Positions 16,901 to 26,197 of a stretch of 64,000 bases of DNA are shown here, piece after piece. The stretch spans positions 3,720,001-3,784,000 of the forward strand of contig OY970262.1 of the NCBI GenBank assembly GCA_963715655.1. The letters are read 5' to 3'. Below the pieces are notes generated by a model that was not told the DNA's origin, ran no database searches, and worked only from the letters and a program-made list of their open reading frames with translations. Each line of letters starts with the position of its first letter. Positions within the stretch are counted from its first letter, which is position 1. A program made the translations under genes and the position numbers. The stretch comes from JANQPD01 sp963715655 (lineage in GTDB: Bacteria > Bacteroidota > Bacteroidia > Flavobacteriales > Schleiferiaceae).

Positions 16901-18212
16901 TAGTTTGTGCAGTAATATGACCGGTTGCGTCTGCAATACCCGCTTTATTGATAAAATTTAAATTGTTGTTCGCGCTAAAGAATTTTGAGGAAATAGAATT
17001 AGCTTCGGAAAGAGGGAATGAAGAGGAACCGTCTAAAGCTGTTTCACTGAAAAAGGTGCTTTTATTAACATTATTCGCAGCACCTCCAGCAGTTGCACTA
17101 TAATATCCTATTCCAGTTGAATTGGTTACACCGGGAATAATGCTCAAGGCTTTTCTACCTTCTAGATCATACTTTTCTTCAGCTATTATTGCTAAATCAT
17201 TACTATTTGTTATTGTACTTGTTTGACGTTTTCTACCACTACCGTCAAAAAAAGAAACTATATCTTTTCGTACTCCATTCTCAATAAAAGAAGCCTGATG
17301 CTGCCAGTTTTTATTTGGGTCTAAGGCTTTTGCATCATTTATATAAAAATGACAAAGATCGGTTACATCAGCAATTATTGCGTCTTGGAGTGTTGCTGTG
17401 CTTGTCGCGGGTATGTATGACCAAAGACCGTAGGTTTTAACGTTAGAAATAGAAATTCGAACGGGTCGTACTCTATATATTACACTGCCTTGTGGAAAAG
17501 CATTCGGAATTTTGTAAAATGAAGACTCTAAAATTAATTTTGTAGCATTATTAAAGTTTGGAATTATTGTCGTTTTTATTGCAGAATGTGTACTTGCCGT
17601 TGGGTCATATTCATCGGGAATAAAAAGATATTCTAACTCATAATATGCTGCCCGTTCTCTACGCTCCCATACAATTTCAAATGTATTATCAACACTATTA
17701 TATCTATCAACTTTTATAAGAGTTTTCCAATAAGCATTGGGAACTGTATGCTGATATTTAACTATCCATTCTGCTTCAATAAACGTTCTCTTCAATAAGT
17801 TTTCTGGGCAATTAAGAAAAGCATTCTCCGAGACATAAATAGTTCCAGATGAAAGAGACCCCGCATTATAATATGCTGAGTATATCGAAGAACTTGGACT
17901 CAATGTCTTTGAGTTTGAGTTTGGGCTGTTAAAATAGACTTGTAAGGAGTATAATACATTTTGCTCATCATAAGAAAATTGATCTAAGTATGGATCGACA
18001 TAAGCCTTTAAAATTAGTGTGCTTGAAAGTATCGAAACACTTCCAGGTATGTTTCTATTAAAAGTGTATTGAGCATCAGTATTAGGAGTGTAGGAACTTT
18101 GATTAAATAAATCGTAAAGACTTATTCTCTCAACGAATCTTTGTTCTTGGGCTCTTACGTAAAAACAACAAATAAGTATTAAAACCGCTGTTAACTTGTT
18201 TTTGAAGGTCAT
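10983..18212 (-). CDS. RHS-repeat giant exported protein (DUF6443-type N-terminus)
   Basis: 2409 aa from ATG at 18212, with an N-terminal signal ending near R-A-Q. Around residues 300-360, S-F-F-D-G-S-G-R-K-R-Q-T and Y-D-L-E-G-R-K fit the DUF6443 region common at the front of Bacteroidota RHS proteins. RHS/YD repeats follow in the second half (Y-N-S-L-N-Q-I, W-Y-D-K-L-G-R, Y-D-E-Q-G-R, Y-D-A-M-G-N-R). The RHS core ends with Y-R-M-H-D-P-R-I-G-R-F-F-A-V-D-P-L and N-S-P-Y-A-F-S-E-N-R near residue 2200. The last ~188 residues are a separate tip rich in S and T with a glycine-rich strand region; I recognise no toxin fold. The partner 2077-aa gene is 9 bp upstream. Confidence 0.92.
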   Translation of the reverse strand: MTFKNKLTAVLILICCFYVRAQEQRFVERISLYDLFNQSSYTPNTDAQYTFNRNIPGSVSILSSTLILKAYVDPYLDQFSYDEQNVLYSLQVYFNSPNSNSKTLSPSSSIYSAYYNAGSLSSGTIYVSENAFLNCPENLLKRTFIEAEWIVKYQHTVPNAYWKTLIKVDRYNSVDNTFEIVWERRERAAYYELEYLFIPDEYDPTASTHSAIKTTIIPNFNNATKLILESSFYKIPNAFPQGSVIYRVRPVRISISNVKTYGLWSYIPATSTATLQDAIIADVTDLCHFYINDAKALDPNKNWQHQASFIENGVRKDIVSFFDGSGRKRQTSTITNSNDLAIIAEEKYDLEGRKALSIIPGVTNSTGIGYYSATAGGAANNVNKSTFFSETALDGSSSFPLSEANSISSKFFSANNNLNFINKAGIADATGHITAQTIFTNDGTDRALVTSGIGAALGLKSGRETKMIYGKPTQVELDRLFGNEVGNAQFYSKNYTIDPNGQVSVQYIDHEGRTIASCLSGDIPLHLSGLEGLPPLQASERTLNSNILVLGGDVQMSNGNFVQVQTMGFDKPGTNVTLTYTLNSDITALCSTTNPSFTPLYNVKIQVYNPSGIAVVDESFSSRSSLNSVESFQIVEIGKYTIKRTISIDEAAISNALLTERTYLEDPAIMVTSSCIPYSLDPVTGCDLSFENCSTSCYNFHVVQIDGLTTYVDDAGVVYEIQNINGTPTYVDLSDVSNTFIVGGSNDPIAAAIALCTTQCESTFSELEGDGYQENTCSTLKHALMADMSPGGQFFSNMAEINDDGQSVTGSNGSTYNEPYYDEASQTAWLENNVDGNLFDQFGLISGGSYSSWEDVAADWHPQFAELLIQYHPEYCAYYYFCEEASLPCTSAIMSDIMDFKQDLFGGSTTDYAVGTNNASTHGLNLFNPLALNHNPNTNGSLSDNSEYMPFGAAGMNTGIDPLVPLNCSVVSSLEYQARAFITDRLKHFVEATSGNFYSVWYILDNPDNINLSSPPPSLNTDAVSLLKALHDPNTGAFLFMSKYEVFRSIYSSLREEIIYTYFRDSYTCPSGSPEISVDGNGRYVYWNSDTDFDGITDNLPAGTGVILNYPKNAMFEGLAQAIQGGHFAGYSDRFEIVDQLSNPADASASCKCTKFLNEYSISSDNYTQSESVDIADHLLNDYGVSLTPSQVHAIITACLSTASNVDYTSIALLPTSMTCGSNYGTQDEDCVARETQNNLLVARQRYMTRLDQYMMNKENEIRSLAMDNLLTNEAFDLEYNLREYAYTLYYYDRASNLIKTVPPKGVRIIANSTDLNSITNYRSGSATTFIRPGHTHYTKYSYNSLNQIITQYTPDGQITEFWYDKLGRLVFSADAKQQLSQENSYTLYDEQGRVRESGLLTSSTLYTTLYGERNLTEEHIVGILNAANKSTVSYTRYDSDFISTSGAFSVSDRHLDNRIAQTISYNTLGQINHNGSITTDPSGSASYSVVANQDVVTSYAYDVRGNVKQIVTRIEDPEIGNRYFRVEYEYDILSGNVKQVALVPLTLNGHLYSEVSNEKFYHKYKYDADNRLVKVWTSMEGLVWNKEAKYFYFPHGALARAEIGEGLQGIDYAYTIQGWLKKLNGSKIYYSEDIGKDGFNVGLNKSFAEDKYAEELEYYQNDFIAIDASHINNWITATNSLYNGNIKAVHNSYINPSTLDVENEYNIYTYDQLNRIQTFIGSTGLNFNDYSSSYDYDLNGNLTSLSRSAPNSSGPPLTENIHYYYPQTNNKLRHLTGNSPFSPDLATQSADNYTYDGAGNLIADATARISAIDWRVDGKISSITKMGANGDLSFKYDAMGNRVVKMEGDLSVIPISIKNKTYYIRDAQGNPLATYEYSNSETETNFGQKELYVYGSSRLGSKTGREAASNSLNTLSQINLDDSYYELSNHLGNVMTVITAEKECIGCMDYNDNFSQSLENWVPNANVPYTTPIPCTSGNPCTSRVSPLVELNQIAGSMVVTPKYTDRGTLRIYPVEHLNHYTFTFDLDIDFAAINGKEVYIRMQLGTDPTQPFSGTYREDRGGYTQNGTYSEIFSWPAGANSSFQYMRIQIRYKDSQLGGGVALSTPYPTFKIDNTRLNRIGGNFEANVVSAQDYYPFGMQMPGRTFTGSDDYRYGFQGQEQDDEIKGRGNSVNYKYRMHDPRIGRFFAVDPLEADYPWNSPYAFSENRVTDAIELEGLESYPINVNNPFSVIVQGMSTFTADCIDCINNLTGSQAKTSLTNSKTVESTTTSSADPKTVKLPSILNTKTSTVSKSEVTLAPWFRYFGEGGVEKTSYSKTETSVSIDGKLKSVPLYGEASIDENNDVEVVLGVGWLPLGIGAFVNTGGTAGVRGQMSASSTSTTTNDDGSETTTKVTTGLELDLFLDFD

Positions 18213-18221
18213 AGGTGGTTA

Positions 18222-21200
18222 TTATTGATTATTTAATTTGCTGTAAGACGTTACAGATGACTGAACTGATTCTTTTCCTTTATTCGTTTCTACCTTAATA
18301 CCTGTTAGTGCACCTGATACATCATATGTGTTTATTTTAGCTAAGTGATTGTTATCCAGTGTAGCTAGTAAAAATCCAGTGTTTTCGTCATATACATAGG
18401 TTTGCATAGAGGCATTTTTTGGCTTTATAAGTACATCATCAATTAACAGGTGGCCAACAGAGGATAAGGTCTTCGTTCCACCGCCTGTGATTTGCGCTTC
18501 ATACAGCGACCATCCATCAATATTATCCACTAATTTGACGAAGCTGTTTGTTCCATTCAAAGTAGGGTAAGAATTACTAATAGAAGGTGGGTTTTTAGCC
18601 CAAAGTCTAAGTACATAATCCTTTCCATTAATTAGATTAAGCCCCCCTGCGGTCAATGAAACACCTGAATTTACAAGCTTGAAGCAGTATTTTCCTGTGT
18701 GTGCATCCAAGTCATAATAAACGTTGGAACATGAACTACAGGTAAAATCAAAATTACCATTATGATCATAACAATTGCTTTGGTCTTCAAAGCTTTCATA
18801 GGCTATCTCCGTAAATCGGGCATTGTAAGCAACAGCTGTTTTATGTGAACTGCAGAAGTCAAGTAATTGGGCACTATAAATACCTAACGCATTCTCACTT
18901 TCTACTCCATTACCATTTAAATCTCTTAAGGTTGAATATTCTGTTTCAATCCATTTATTCTGTGGAACATTAGAACCATAGGTAACAGATTTAAAAGTTA
19001 AGAAACTTGAGAACTCTCCATCCACACCAGCGTCAGTATTAAAATCGGTCAAAGAACCAGACTGCAAACGTGTGGTTAACCAAGTTAAGCTATTTCCAGG
19101 ATAATTAAACCCATTATTTAAATTGTACTTGTATGGGTTATTACTCGCATTAGTGGGAACTAAATTATTCGCATTTGTAATTGTTGTTATTTTATTGTAG
19201 GAAACTGCTGAAGCGTTATAAACGCCATCCACGCAAGCATTATATGGACAAGGGTTTGCTAATCCATACATATCTGTAATCTCTACTTCAATTCTATCGT
19301 TACTGTTATTTTTATGAATAGCTACGCCTTTACTTAAGTTAGTTTCATAAATTTCATAGTCAATTACAGAACCACTAAAATTAGAAGGAAAGAAAACGTA
19401 AAATGGGCAAGGATCCAAAAAAGTGATCATGTGGTTGTTAGAAAATGATTGCAAAGGTTTTGGAACACCGTTAAAATAAACCGATGGTATGCCTGATGAA
19501 CCAAAGTTTGTATTTGATAAATAGGATTGAACATCGCCAAAGTAGCCTACGTTGCTCACGAAACTTCCAAGACCGCCTACTAGAGCCCCCTGAATACAGT
19601 CCGTTAACTCCCATGTGTTTTGATCTTGAGTGTGCACATATTTATTCCATTCTGCGAAATATATATTTTCCGAGCGATTAGTAGGATCTTGAATATCCTT
19701 GGAAGCCTCAATGATTTGCGCTACAGCTCCCATTTTGTTACGGTAACCAGACCTTATTACCTTATAGGTAGAAGTCAAATTTAGCGATATGTCATTGTTA
19801 GTTGCATCACTTGCATAAGTGCCTATTGTAGTGCCTTCTTGATCTATACTAACATCGGTAACCCAAACCTTTGTTCCATCAATTGTATTCAATAACAAAT
19901 CACCTGCGGTAACAAAGTTAACTGCCTCACTTCCTGAAAACGTCTTGCCTAAATTTATTGAGGATGCTCTATAGTCTACATAGTCCCAGTGAGCGGGAAA
20001 GGTCTTTGTATAAGTTGGTGTCCCAAAAGGAGTATATGATTTTGTGTAAATGGATGAACCTGAATAAGGATCAAACATTAAGTTTTCCGCTATGGTAACT
20101 GCTCCATCTACCATATGCTCAACTTTATCTAACGTAGCATTCTGAGTAAAAACTTTTGTAATAGTTGCTGTTTTTGTACCTGAGGCAGCCTTATTTGGCC
20201 TAGGGAAATAGCTAGGAAGTGGAATTATCCCAAAAACAGATGCGTTAGTAGCTCCACCAGCTCCTGCATTAACTGTAAGTGCTTCACGTTGCTCCATAAA
20301 AACATCCATCTCCTCCCCTAGTTTTACATTACTTCGTTGAAAATACTGATTGTCAATAACTGTTTTTGAAGTTTCAATTTGCTTATTATTTATACCGGAT
20401 GTATTATAGTGGTATGTTTGCCGAGAAACGGGAGTAGATAAATCTAATCCTGCAAAACTGGAGTATGTAGATGTGTGCTTTGGTTTTCCATGCATATTAT
20501 TTAACACAACCGAAAAACCTTGAGCCATTCCTACGAATGTAAATTTCTTTACACCTAAAAATCTCATAACATTACCTATCGGATCTTCACCTATACTTTG
20601 TACTTGAGTGTAGGATGTTCTAACCGGAAAATCTTTGGCAGTGTAAAAGCCATATTCCTTAATTCCATTACCATACTTAGAAGGTGATCTATCAGCATTA
20701 GTATAAACGGTTACTCTTTCATAACCTATACTGGGTGATGGAAAATAGGTTTCTCCAATTGGCAGAGTACTTATTAAAGAATTATCATTGAAGAAAAATC
20801 CATCACTTTGATTTGATTTAACGGGCATCTTAAATGGATTATCTTCACCGCCTCCCGCTGGCTCAAAAGTGCAAACACCACTTGAAGACCCATCTTCATT
20901 TTCATAAAAATAATATTTGGAATATGTTGATTCTCCCTCTGCAGTCAAAGTCATGCTATCCCAAGCATCCTTTACGTGAACCGCTTTTACTCGGGCTCCA
21001 CCTCCAAGTTTAATACCATCAAAATCGTTCAGCCTTATTAAAGATGGAAGAGATTTCCAATAAATATCGTCTCCGTAGTTTAAGGCTTTTGCCAATCTAT
21101 AAAACCCTCTTTCTTCAGCAATTGTTCCAAAAACATCATTCAGAATATTATTTACGGCTGCAGTAGCAGCATTTACATTAAATGTAGCTCCAAAATTTAC

Positions 21201-24200
21201 AGTGACAGGGCTTCGCAGGTCAAATCTTTGAAATTTTAGACTGTGTAAGGCCGCTAATTCAAACGGATGGAAATCTGTAGTTCCAACACTTTTTTTCTTT
21301 ACTTTCAAAATTCCATAAGGATACTTTTCAAAAGAATTTAAGATGTTAGCTACAACTGGTGTAAACGACTTATCTAATTCTGCATAGCCATCTATGTAAT
21401 CTAACACCTTCCCATTGTCTACAAAATAAGTGGGGTTTGCACTTGATGCTGCATCTTTAAGCCCCATAAAAGTTTTAAAGTATATTTCATTTATACCCTC
21501 AGTATATTCACTTATATCTTCTATTGAAGTAGCTGGTTTTTCTAATTCAAAAAGCAAATATTGATCTGAATCATCAATTTCAGTAGACAAACCCCCAGCT
21601 ACTGCATTGAACATAGCGGATGAACCTACTGCGCTAATTTTAAACATTCTCATAGCCTTTCTATCTTGAACATATCCGTAATCATCTGACTCATATTCAA
21701 TTTCCACACGCCCTCCTGTTGGATTATAAATCTCTTTTAATAATCCTTCTTTAACATTATTATCCGTTACACTTCTACTTTGATTGGTATAAGGTATAAT
21801 GTGATTAGAAACTCCATATTCATTCTCAGATGTGAGTTGCTTGTTTCCCCATCTATCGGAACAATTTTCAGGTTTATCGAAGGCTGTACCAGTTGATGTT
21901 GAGGGGTAAACACTTGTATTATACTCAAAGTGATATTCGTTTCGATTGGTTCCTTCCACCCTCGCAGTTCCACTTTCTCCATATGTTGTGTAAAATCCAT
22001 CTAGCGTGAGTCTTGCATTAGATACACCTGAAAGAATTGATCCTGGACTACTACTATTAGTAACTCCCTCCCAATGATTATAACTTTGATTTAAATGAAC
22101 TGTTTTTATTAAATTATACGTGGGAGTTGAACTATCGCGTTGATTTATTTTATAAAGTTTAATAGCTACCAGCCTAGCTTTCCGAACCGATGGATTAGTA
22201 ACTACCGCTCCAGCTTTATTAAAGGTTAATGCGTCAAGTCTATCATTTAAATATTCAAAAACCGCTTTATGCGTTTTGGTTTCAATACTTTCAATATAGT
22301 ATATTTCCTTTTCAGCAATAGAAAAAGAAGCGCGATCATCCAATCTATCTGATAATGTTCCAACTAATGCGTTGTTGCTACCGTTTGAGCCGATTCTATC
22401 AACTTCATTGTGGGATTTTTCCCAATTAAATTTAGTGTAGTTACCAAGGTCGTTGATAGAAGGTCCGTTGTTATCTAAGTCTCTGTAATCATCAGACAAG
22501 ATCTCTGTAAGTAAATAAGCGTGAGCATATTTTGGTGTTGTCGTTTTAGAAAAAGAACCTTCTCTACCTACTCCGTTATGATTATTTCCAGCAATTTCAC
22601 TTGCTGAATAAGCTGAATTTGCCGAATAAGGCTGTAGGCCATAAACGCTCAAGTCATAGGACACCCCATTAGTTGAATAAACATAATCTTCTTGATAATT
22701 TGTAAAAACAGGAATTCCAAAATTTAGTTGTTTCCCTTCGTCTCCAGTTACCTGAAATTCAGAAATAGTAGTGGATCCAGCATTTAAATCCGTAGGATTA
22801 ATTCCTCGGTAATTGTTACCCGGAGAATTAAATAGTAGTTTATATTCAGACTCTGTAATGTAGTTAATAGCCTTAGCCATTTTCGAATACTCCTTAGGAT
22901 TACTCTTATCCTTGGACAACGCATTCCTGAAAGATAAGCCTTGGGTCAAATTGGTTAAAAAAGGAATAGCAGTACTATTAGTAAGTGAGCCTATTGAACT
23001 AGTAATTTGTCCTAGAGAGGTGAAAAATGTACTCATCACAGGACTTTCAGCGTCATAGTGATCTGCCATATTGGAATATTGACTATTGTGCTCACTATTT
23101 TCACCCATAAATTTAAAGTAGGTGCTTTCATGTAAGTTGGGCTGTTTTATTTCTTGGGTAGCACTATTTCCCGACAACCATTTGCCTGAATAGCTTCCTA
23201 CTACCCCAAACTCATACCCTGCTCCAAACTTATTTTCACCTCCATTCGTGTTCCACTCTGCACTTACTGATGCTGATTTTCCTGAACTAAAGGAACTAAC
23301 GGGTCCGTAAATCGGAATATCATTTCTCATTGCACGAAACACACCTCCCATACCCTGAGTATTCAATTGATACAAATCATGTGTTTGCACCGGCATCGGC
23401 ATTATTTTAGTACTACGGTTTAACAGCGACTCATTATCTCTCGAATAATCCATTAAAACATTTAAGTTTTCTGAAATAATGTCAGTTGAATGCAAATATC
23501 CAACGGCTTTAAGGTCAAAATTATTAGTCGAAATTTTATTTTTTGTGTAGGATGCCGTAAAGGGAAAATCAACCGTAGTTCCCAATAATGTTCCACCTAT
23601 TTTTCCTTGAAACGTGGCTGTGGTAGTTGATCGGGGATATTGCATGAACGCAGTTATTGGGCCAATTCTTGAAAAGGAAGCTCCTCCTAACTTACCAATA
23701 ACATGATTCTTAAATTTACCCTGATTAGACATACTTTCATCTTGTACATCTGCTATTACATCCGTCTCATTTTTCTTTTCATCGATTAAGTCTGCTTGGC
23801 CTGGGGTGTAACAACTTTCATCATCCCCTGAGGTATTGGAGTTCTCAGGGTCTCCACTATCCTCTTCAATTTTTATTGAAGGGCTCTTTTCTGCTTCAAT
23901 AGGAAGTATCTGGAGATTTAACCCCATTTTCAGGGACCATCCTCTTTTATTATTGTAAATCACATTCATATTACCTCCGATTCTAGCTGCCAATAACCCA
24001 ACATCAGCTCCTAAAACTTCCGAGGGAGACACACCCACGCCAATCAATAAGTTATGTTCATCTTTCTCGTGATATGTCTTTTTTACAACCTGTGTTCCAT
24101 CGAAATCATCAGGAACACCTCTCATTTGCCTATTTATTAGGCCAGGAGTTACGCTCCATCCCCATCCTACCCAACTAGATTCATCATTCATGGTTCCACC

Positions 24201-24455
24201 ATTGTATGCCAAATTGATTGGATAGCCTCCGTCAGGGCCAGGAACATTCATAAGAGGAATATTGTAACTAAAGTCCCCTGTAAATGGATCTACCATATCC
24301 GAAGCAGAAACTTGCATAAAACCAGACAATTCTGGTTGAGTGGGGCCTTCAAACGCCTGTAAATTCATTGGGTTTACTGAACAAAAAAGCATTAAAAAAA
24401 CAGCTGTAATGCTGAAAGTCTTACTTACTTTCTTTTTTCTAAAAAAAGTTAACAT
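18222..24455 (-). CDS. SpvB/TcB-like giant exported protein
   Basis: 2077 aa from ATG at 24455. A signal peptide (M-L-T-F-F-R-K-K-K then hydrophobic, ending near L-Q-A-F) is followed by D-P-F-T-G-D-F-S-Y-N-I-P-L, P-D-G-G-Y-P-I-N-L-A-Y and W-V-G-W-G-W-S-V-T-P-G-L-I-N-R, the pattern that opens SpvB/TcB-type and RHS-associated shells. Near the C-terminus (about 1900-1990) a Cys-rich, jelly-roll-like module is seen, then a short RHS-like ending (T-Y-V-Y-D-E-N-T-G). No toxin domain is visible. It sits directly upstream of the RHS gene, so the two likely form one surface or secreted assembly. Confidence 0.85.
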   Translation of the reverse strand: MLTFFRKKKVSKTFSITAVFLMLFCSVNPMNLQAFEGPTQPELSGFMQVSASDMVDPFTGDFSYNIPLMNVPGPDGGYPINLAYNGGTMNDESSWVGWGWSVTPGLINRQMRGVPDDFDGTQVVKKTYHEKDEHNLLIGVGVSPSEVLGADVGLLAARIGGNMNVIYNNKRGWSLKMGLNLQILPIEAEKSPSIKIEEDSGDPENSNTSGDDESCYTPGQADLIDEKKNETDVIADVQDESMSNQGKFKNHVIGKLGGASFSRIGPITAFMQYPRSTTTATFQGKIGGTLLGTTVDFPFTASYTKNKISTNNFDLKAVGYLHSTDIISENLNVLMDYSRDNESLLNRSTKIMPMPVQTHDLYQLNTQGMGGVFRAMRNDIPIYGPVSSFSSGKSASVSAEWNTNGGENKFGAGYEFGVVGSYSGKWLSGNSATQEIKQPNLHESTYFKFMGENSEHNSQYSNMADHYDAESPVMSTFFTSLGQITSSIGSLTNSTAIPFLTNLTQGLSFRNALSKDKSNPKEYSKMAKAINYITESEYKLLFNSPGNNYRGINPTDLNAGSTTISEFQVTGDEGKQLNFGIPVFTNYQEDYVYSTNGVSYDLSVYGLQPYSANSAYSASEIAGNNHNGVGREGSFSKTTTPKYAHAYLLTEILSDDYRDLDNNGPSINDLGNYTKFNWEKSHNEVDRIGSNGSNNALVGTLSDRLDDRASFSIAEKEIYYIESIETKTHKAVFEYLNDRLDALTFNKAGAVVTNPSVRKARLVAIKLYKINQRDSSTPTYNLIKTVHLNQSYNHWEGVTNSSSPGSILSGVSNARLTLDGFYTTYGESGTARVEGTNRNEYHFEYNTSVYPSTSTGTAFDKPENCSDRWGNKQLTSENEYGVSNHIIPYTNQSRSVTDNNVKEGLLKEIYNPTGGRVEIEYESDDYGYVQDRKAMRMFKISAVGSSAMFNAVAGGLSTEIDDSDQYLLFELEKPATSIEDISEYTEGINEIYFKTFMGLKDAASSANPTYFVDNGKVLDYIDGYAELDKSFTPVVANILNSFEKYPYGILKVKKKSVGTTDFHPFELAALHSLKFQRFDLRSPVTVNFGATFNVNAATAAVNNILNDVFGTIAEERGFYRLAKALNYGDDIYWKSLPSLIRLNDFDGIKLGGGARVKAVHVKDAWDSMTLTAEGESTYSKYYFYENEDGSSSGVCTFEPAGGGEDNPFKMPVKSNQSDGFFFNDNSLISTLPIGETYFPSPSIGYERVTVYTNADRSPSKYGNGIKEYGFYTAKDFPVRTSYTQVQSIGEDPIGNVMRFLGVKKFTFVGMAQGFSVVLNNMHGKPKHTSTYSSFAGLDLSTPVSRQTYHYNTSGINNKQIETSKTVIDNQYFQRSNVKLGEEMDVFMEQREALTVNAGAGGATNASVFGIIPLPSYFPRPNKAASGTKTATITKVFTQNATLDKVEHMVDGAVTIAENLMFDPYSGSSIYTKSYTPFGTPTYTKTFPAHWDYVDYRASSINLGKTFSGSEAVNFVTAGDLLLNTIDGTKVWVTDVSIDQEGTTIGTYASDATNNDISLNLTSTYKVIRSGYRNKMGAVAQIIEASKDIQDPTNRSENIYFAEWNKYVHTQDQNTWELTDCIQGALVGGLGSFVSNVGYFGDVQSYLSNTNFGSSGIPSVYFNGVPKPLQSFSNNHMITFLDPCPFYVFFPSNFSGSVIDYEIYETNLSKGVAIHKNNSNDRIEVEITDMYGLANPCPYNACVDGVYNASAVSYNKITTITNANNLVPTNASNNPYKYNLNNGFNYPGNSLTWLTTRLQSGSLTDFNTDAGVDGEFSSFLTFKSVTYGSNVPQNKWIETEYSTLRDLNGNGVESENALGIYSAQLLDFCSSHKTAVAYNARFTEIAYESFEDQSNCYDHNGNFDFTCSSCSNVYYDLDAHTGKYCFKLVNSGVSLTAGGLNLINGKDYVLRLWAKNPPSISNSYPTLNGTNSFVKLVDNIDGWSLYEAQITGGGTKTLSSVGHLLIDDVLIKPKNASMQTYVYDENTGFLLATLDNNHLAKINTYDVSGALTGIKVETNKGKESVQSSVTSYSKLNNQ

Positions 24456-24497
24456 ATGAAAGATTGGATTATAATTTAGTTTAAATAAATACTCAGC

Positions 24498-24896
24498 TTA
24501 GGGACATGAGATTGCAGAACCATCTTGATATTTGAAATTGGCGTAAAATTTTTCATCTTTAGAGTTTCTTACCTCCAATCGATAATCGTAATTAATACAA
24601 AGAGATAATGGAGTCAAATCAAGTTGAACTAAATTTTTACCTTTTGTGATATTTAGGGTAATAGAATTAGGAACTAACTCATTCGAAGAACCGTAAATCT
24701 TAAAATCTAAAGTGGAATTAGGTGGAATATCATATTCCTCGATAAATTCGAAATGTAAAACACCGTTTGAAGATGTACTAAAGTAGGCATTCGTTATTTC
24801 CTCCGTTAAAACATAATACACCGATTGAGCTTGAGTCTTTGGACTCATCCATACCATAAAAATAATTAGAATAGCAATTTTTTTTGTTAACGACAT
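24498..24896 (-). CDS. Small secreted hypothetical protein preceding the giants
   Basis: 132 aa from ATG at 24896. Signal peptide M-S-L-T-K-K-I-A-I-L-I-I-F then cleavage near T-Q-A-Q. The mature part alternates beta strands (F-E-F-I-E-E-Y, L-D-F-K-I-Y-G, Y-R-L-E-V-R-N-S) and resembles a small Ig-like fold, with two Cys near the C-terminus that could pair. It lies 42 bp upstream of the 2077-aa gene on the same strand, so it may be a co-secreted partner. No family recognised. Confidence 0.65.
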   Translation of the reverse strand: MSLTKKIAILIIFMVWMSPKTQAQSVYYVLTEEITNAYFSTSSNGVLHFEFIEEYDIPPNSTLDFKIYGSSNELVPNSITLNITKGKNLVQLDLTPLSLCINYDYRLEVRNSKDEKFYANFKYQDGSAISCP

Positions 24897-25054
24897 AAAT
24901 ATGGGTTATAAGGAGTTTTTTAATACTACGCAAATCTGTCAATTCTAAACTATCTGTGTTAGGACATTTTACCAACTTTCGGAAATCCTTACTGTCATTG
25001 GGGGGCTATCAAGAATTATTTGAATAGCTTTACATCAGTGTATGGCACGTTTAA

Positions 25055-26197
25055 TTATTTCCCAAAGGATGCGCTCAATTCAAACATGGGCAGGTACATA
25101 GAAACTAAAATGAGTGCCACCATAAAGCCTAAGAATACAATAATCAACGGCTCCATTACATTCCCAAGTACTTTGGCCTTGTGTTTTAACTCAGCTTCCA
25201 ATTGATCTGATATTTTTCTGAAAATGAGATGCAATTGATTTGACTCTTCCCCCACTTTAACCAATGACACCATTTTCAGGTCAAAAATCTTATAAGCCCT
25301 CATTCCTTCTTCTAAACTTTTACCTTTCAAAATCAGCGCTCGGATGCCTTCCAACGCTTTCGTAAACGGATAGAAGCGTATCATTCGATTGGATAATTCT
25401 AACGCTTCAATCAGGGGAACTTTAGAGTTTATAAGTAGAGCCATACTTTCTGTAAAGCGCAGCATATAGGTATTCAGTAAAAAAGGGCCGAGAACAGGAA
25501 TGCGAATAATTATGGAGTAATACACTTCTTTATAGTGCTGATAGCGCTTTAAGTAGCGATGCAGAAAAAACAGACTTACAAAAACCAGCAAAATTATAGT
25601 TAACGTGCTTCCAAAATTCTGGGATAAACTGATTACAAACTTTGTTAAGGCTGGTAGTTCTCCTCCAACCCGCGCAAATATGTCGCTGAACAATGGCACC
25701 ATGAAGGTCAACATAAAACCTACGGCTAAAACAGCGGTACACATCACAATTAAAGGATAGGTCAAAGCTCCAATCAGTGTTCTGCGCTGCTCAATTCTTT
25801 GTGCGAAAAAACTAGACAGTTTATGCAACACACCTTGAAGGTTCCCTGTTTCTTCTCCAATTTTAATGGAAAAATACTCATAAGGTGTGAAGGTATTATG
25901 TTTTCTAATGGCTTCTGAAAAACGATCGCCTTTGGTTAAGTCCTCAGTAACCTGTTGTAATAATGCTTTGGTTTTTGCCTTGTTTTGCTGTTGTACTAAC
26001 AAATCCAACGCTCCTTTGAGGTTAAGACCCGCTTCTAACAACAAAGCTAGCTCTGAAAACAGACTCTCCTTTGCTTTGTCCTTAAGTTTAGACCTACCTA
26101 TTTCTATGCGAAGTAATTCAGTCCATTTACTGGCTGATTTTTTTTGAGCTTTATTCTTTTCCTTAACCGATTGTATTTGACTCAACTGAATACCCAT
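25055..26197 (-). CDS. gspF: Type II secretion/type IV pilus inner-membrane platform protein (GspF/PilC family)
   Basis: 380 aa from the ATG at 26197, which overlaps the stop of the previous gene as TAATG; a longer in-frame start at 26233 is possible. Two T2SSF domains are seen: one beginning F-S-E-L-A-L-L-L-E-A-G-L and containing I-K-I-G-E-E-T-G-N-L, and a second with F-T-E-S-M-A-L-L-I-N-S and L-V-K-V-G-E-E-S-N-Q-L. Three transmembrane stretches are evident, including G-A-L-T-Y-P-L-I-V and the final L-I-I-V-F-L-G-F-M-V. It anchors the pseudopilus and couples it to the ATPase. Last gene of the 12-gene operon. Confidence 0.92.
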   Translation of the reverse strand: MGIQLSQIQSVKEKNKAQKKSASKWTELLRIEIGRSKLKDKAKESLFSELALLLEAGLNLKGALDLLVQQQNKAKTKALLQQVTEDLTKGDRFSEAIRKHNTFTPYEYFSIKIGEETGNLQGVLHKLSSFFAQRIEQRRTLIGALTYPLIVMCTAVLAVGFMLTFMVPLFSDIFARVGGELPALTKFVISLSQNFGSTLTIILLVFVSLFFLHRYLKRYQHYKEVYYSIIIRIPVLGPFLLNTYMLRFTESMALLINSKVPLIEALELSNRMIRFYPFTKALEGIRALILKGKSLEEGMRAYKIFDLKMVSLVKVGEESNQLHLIFRKISDQLEAELKHKAKVLGNVMEPLIIVFLGFMVALILVSMYLPMFELSASFGK

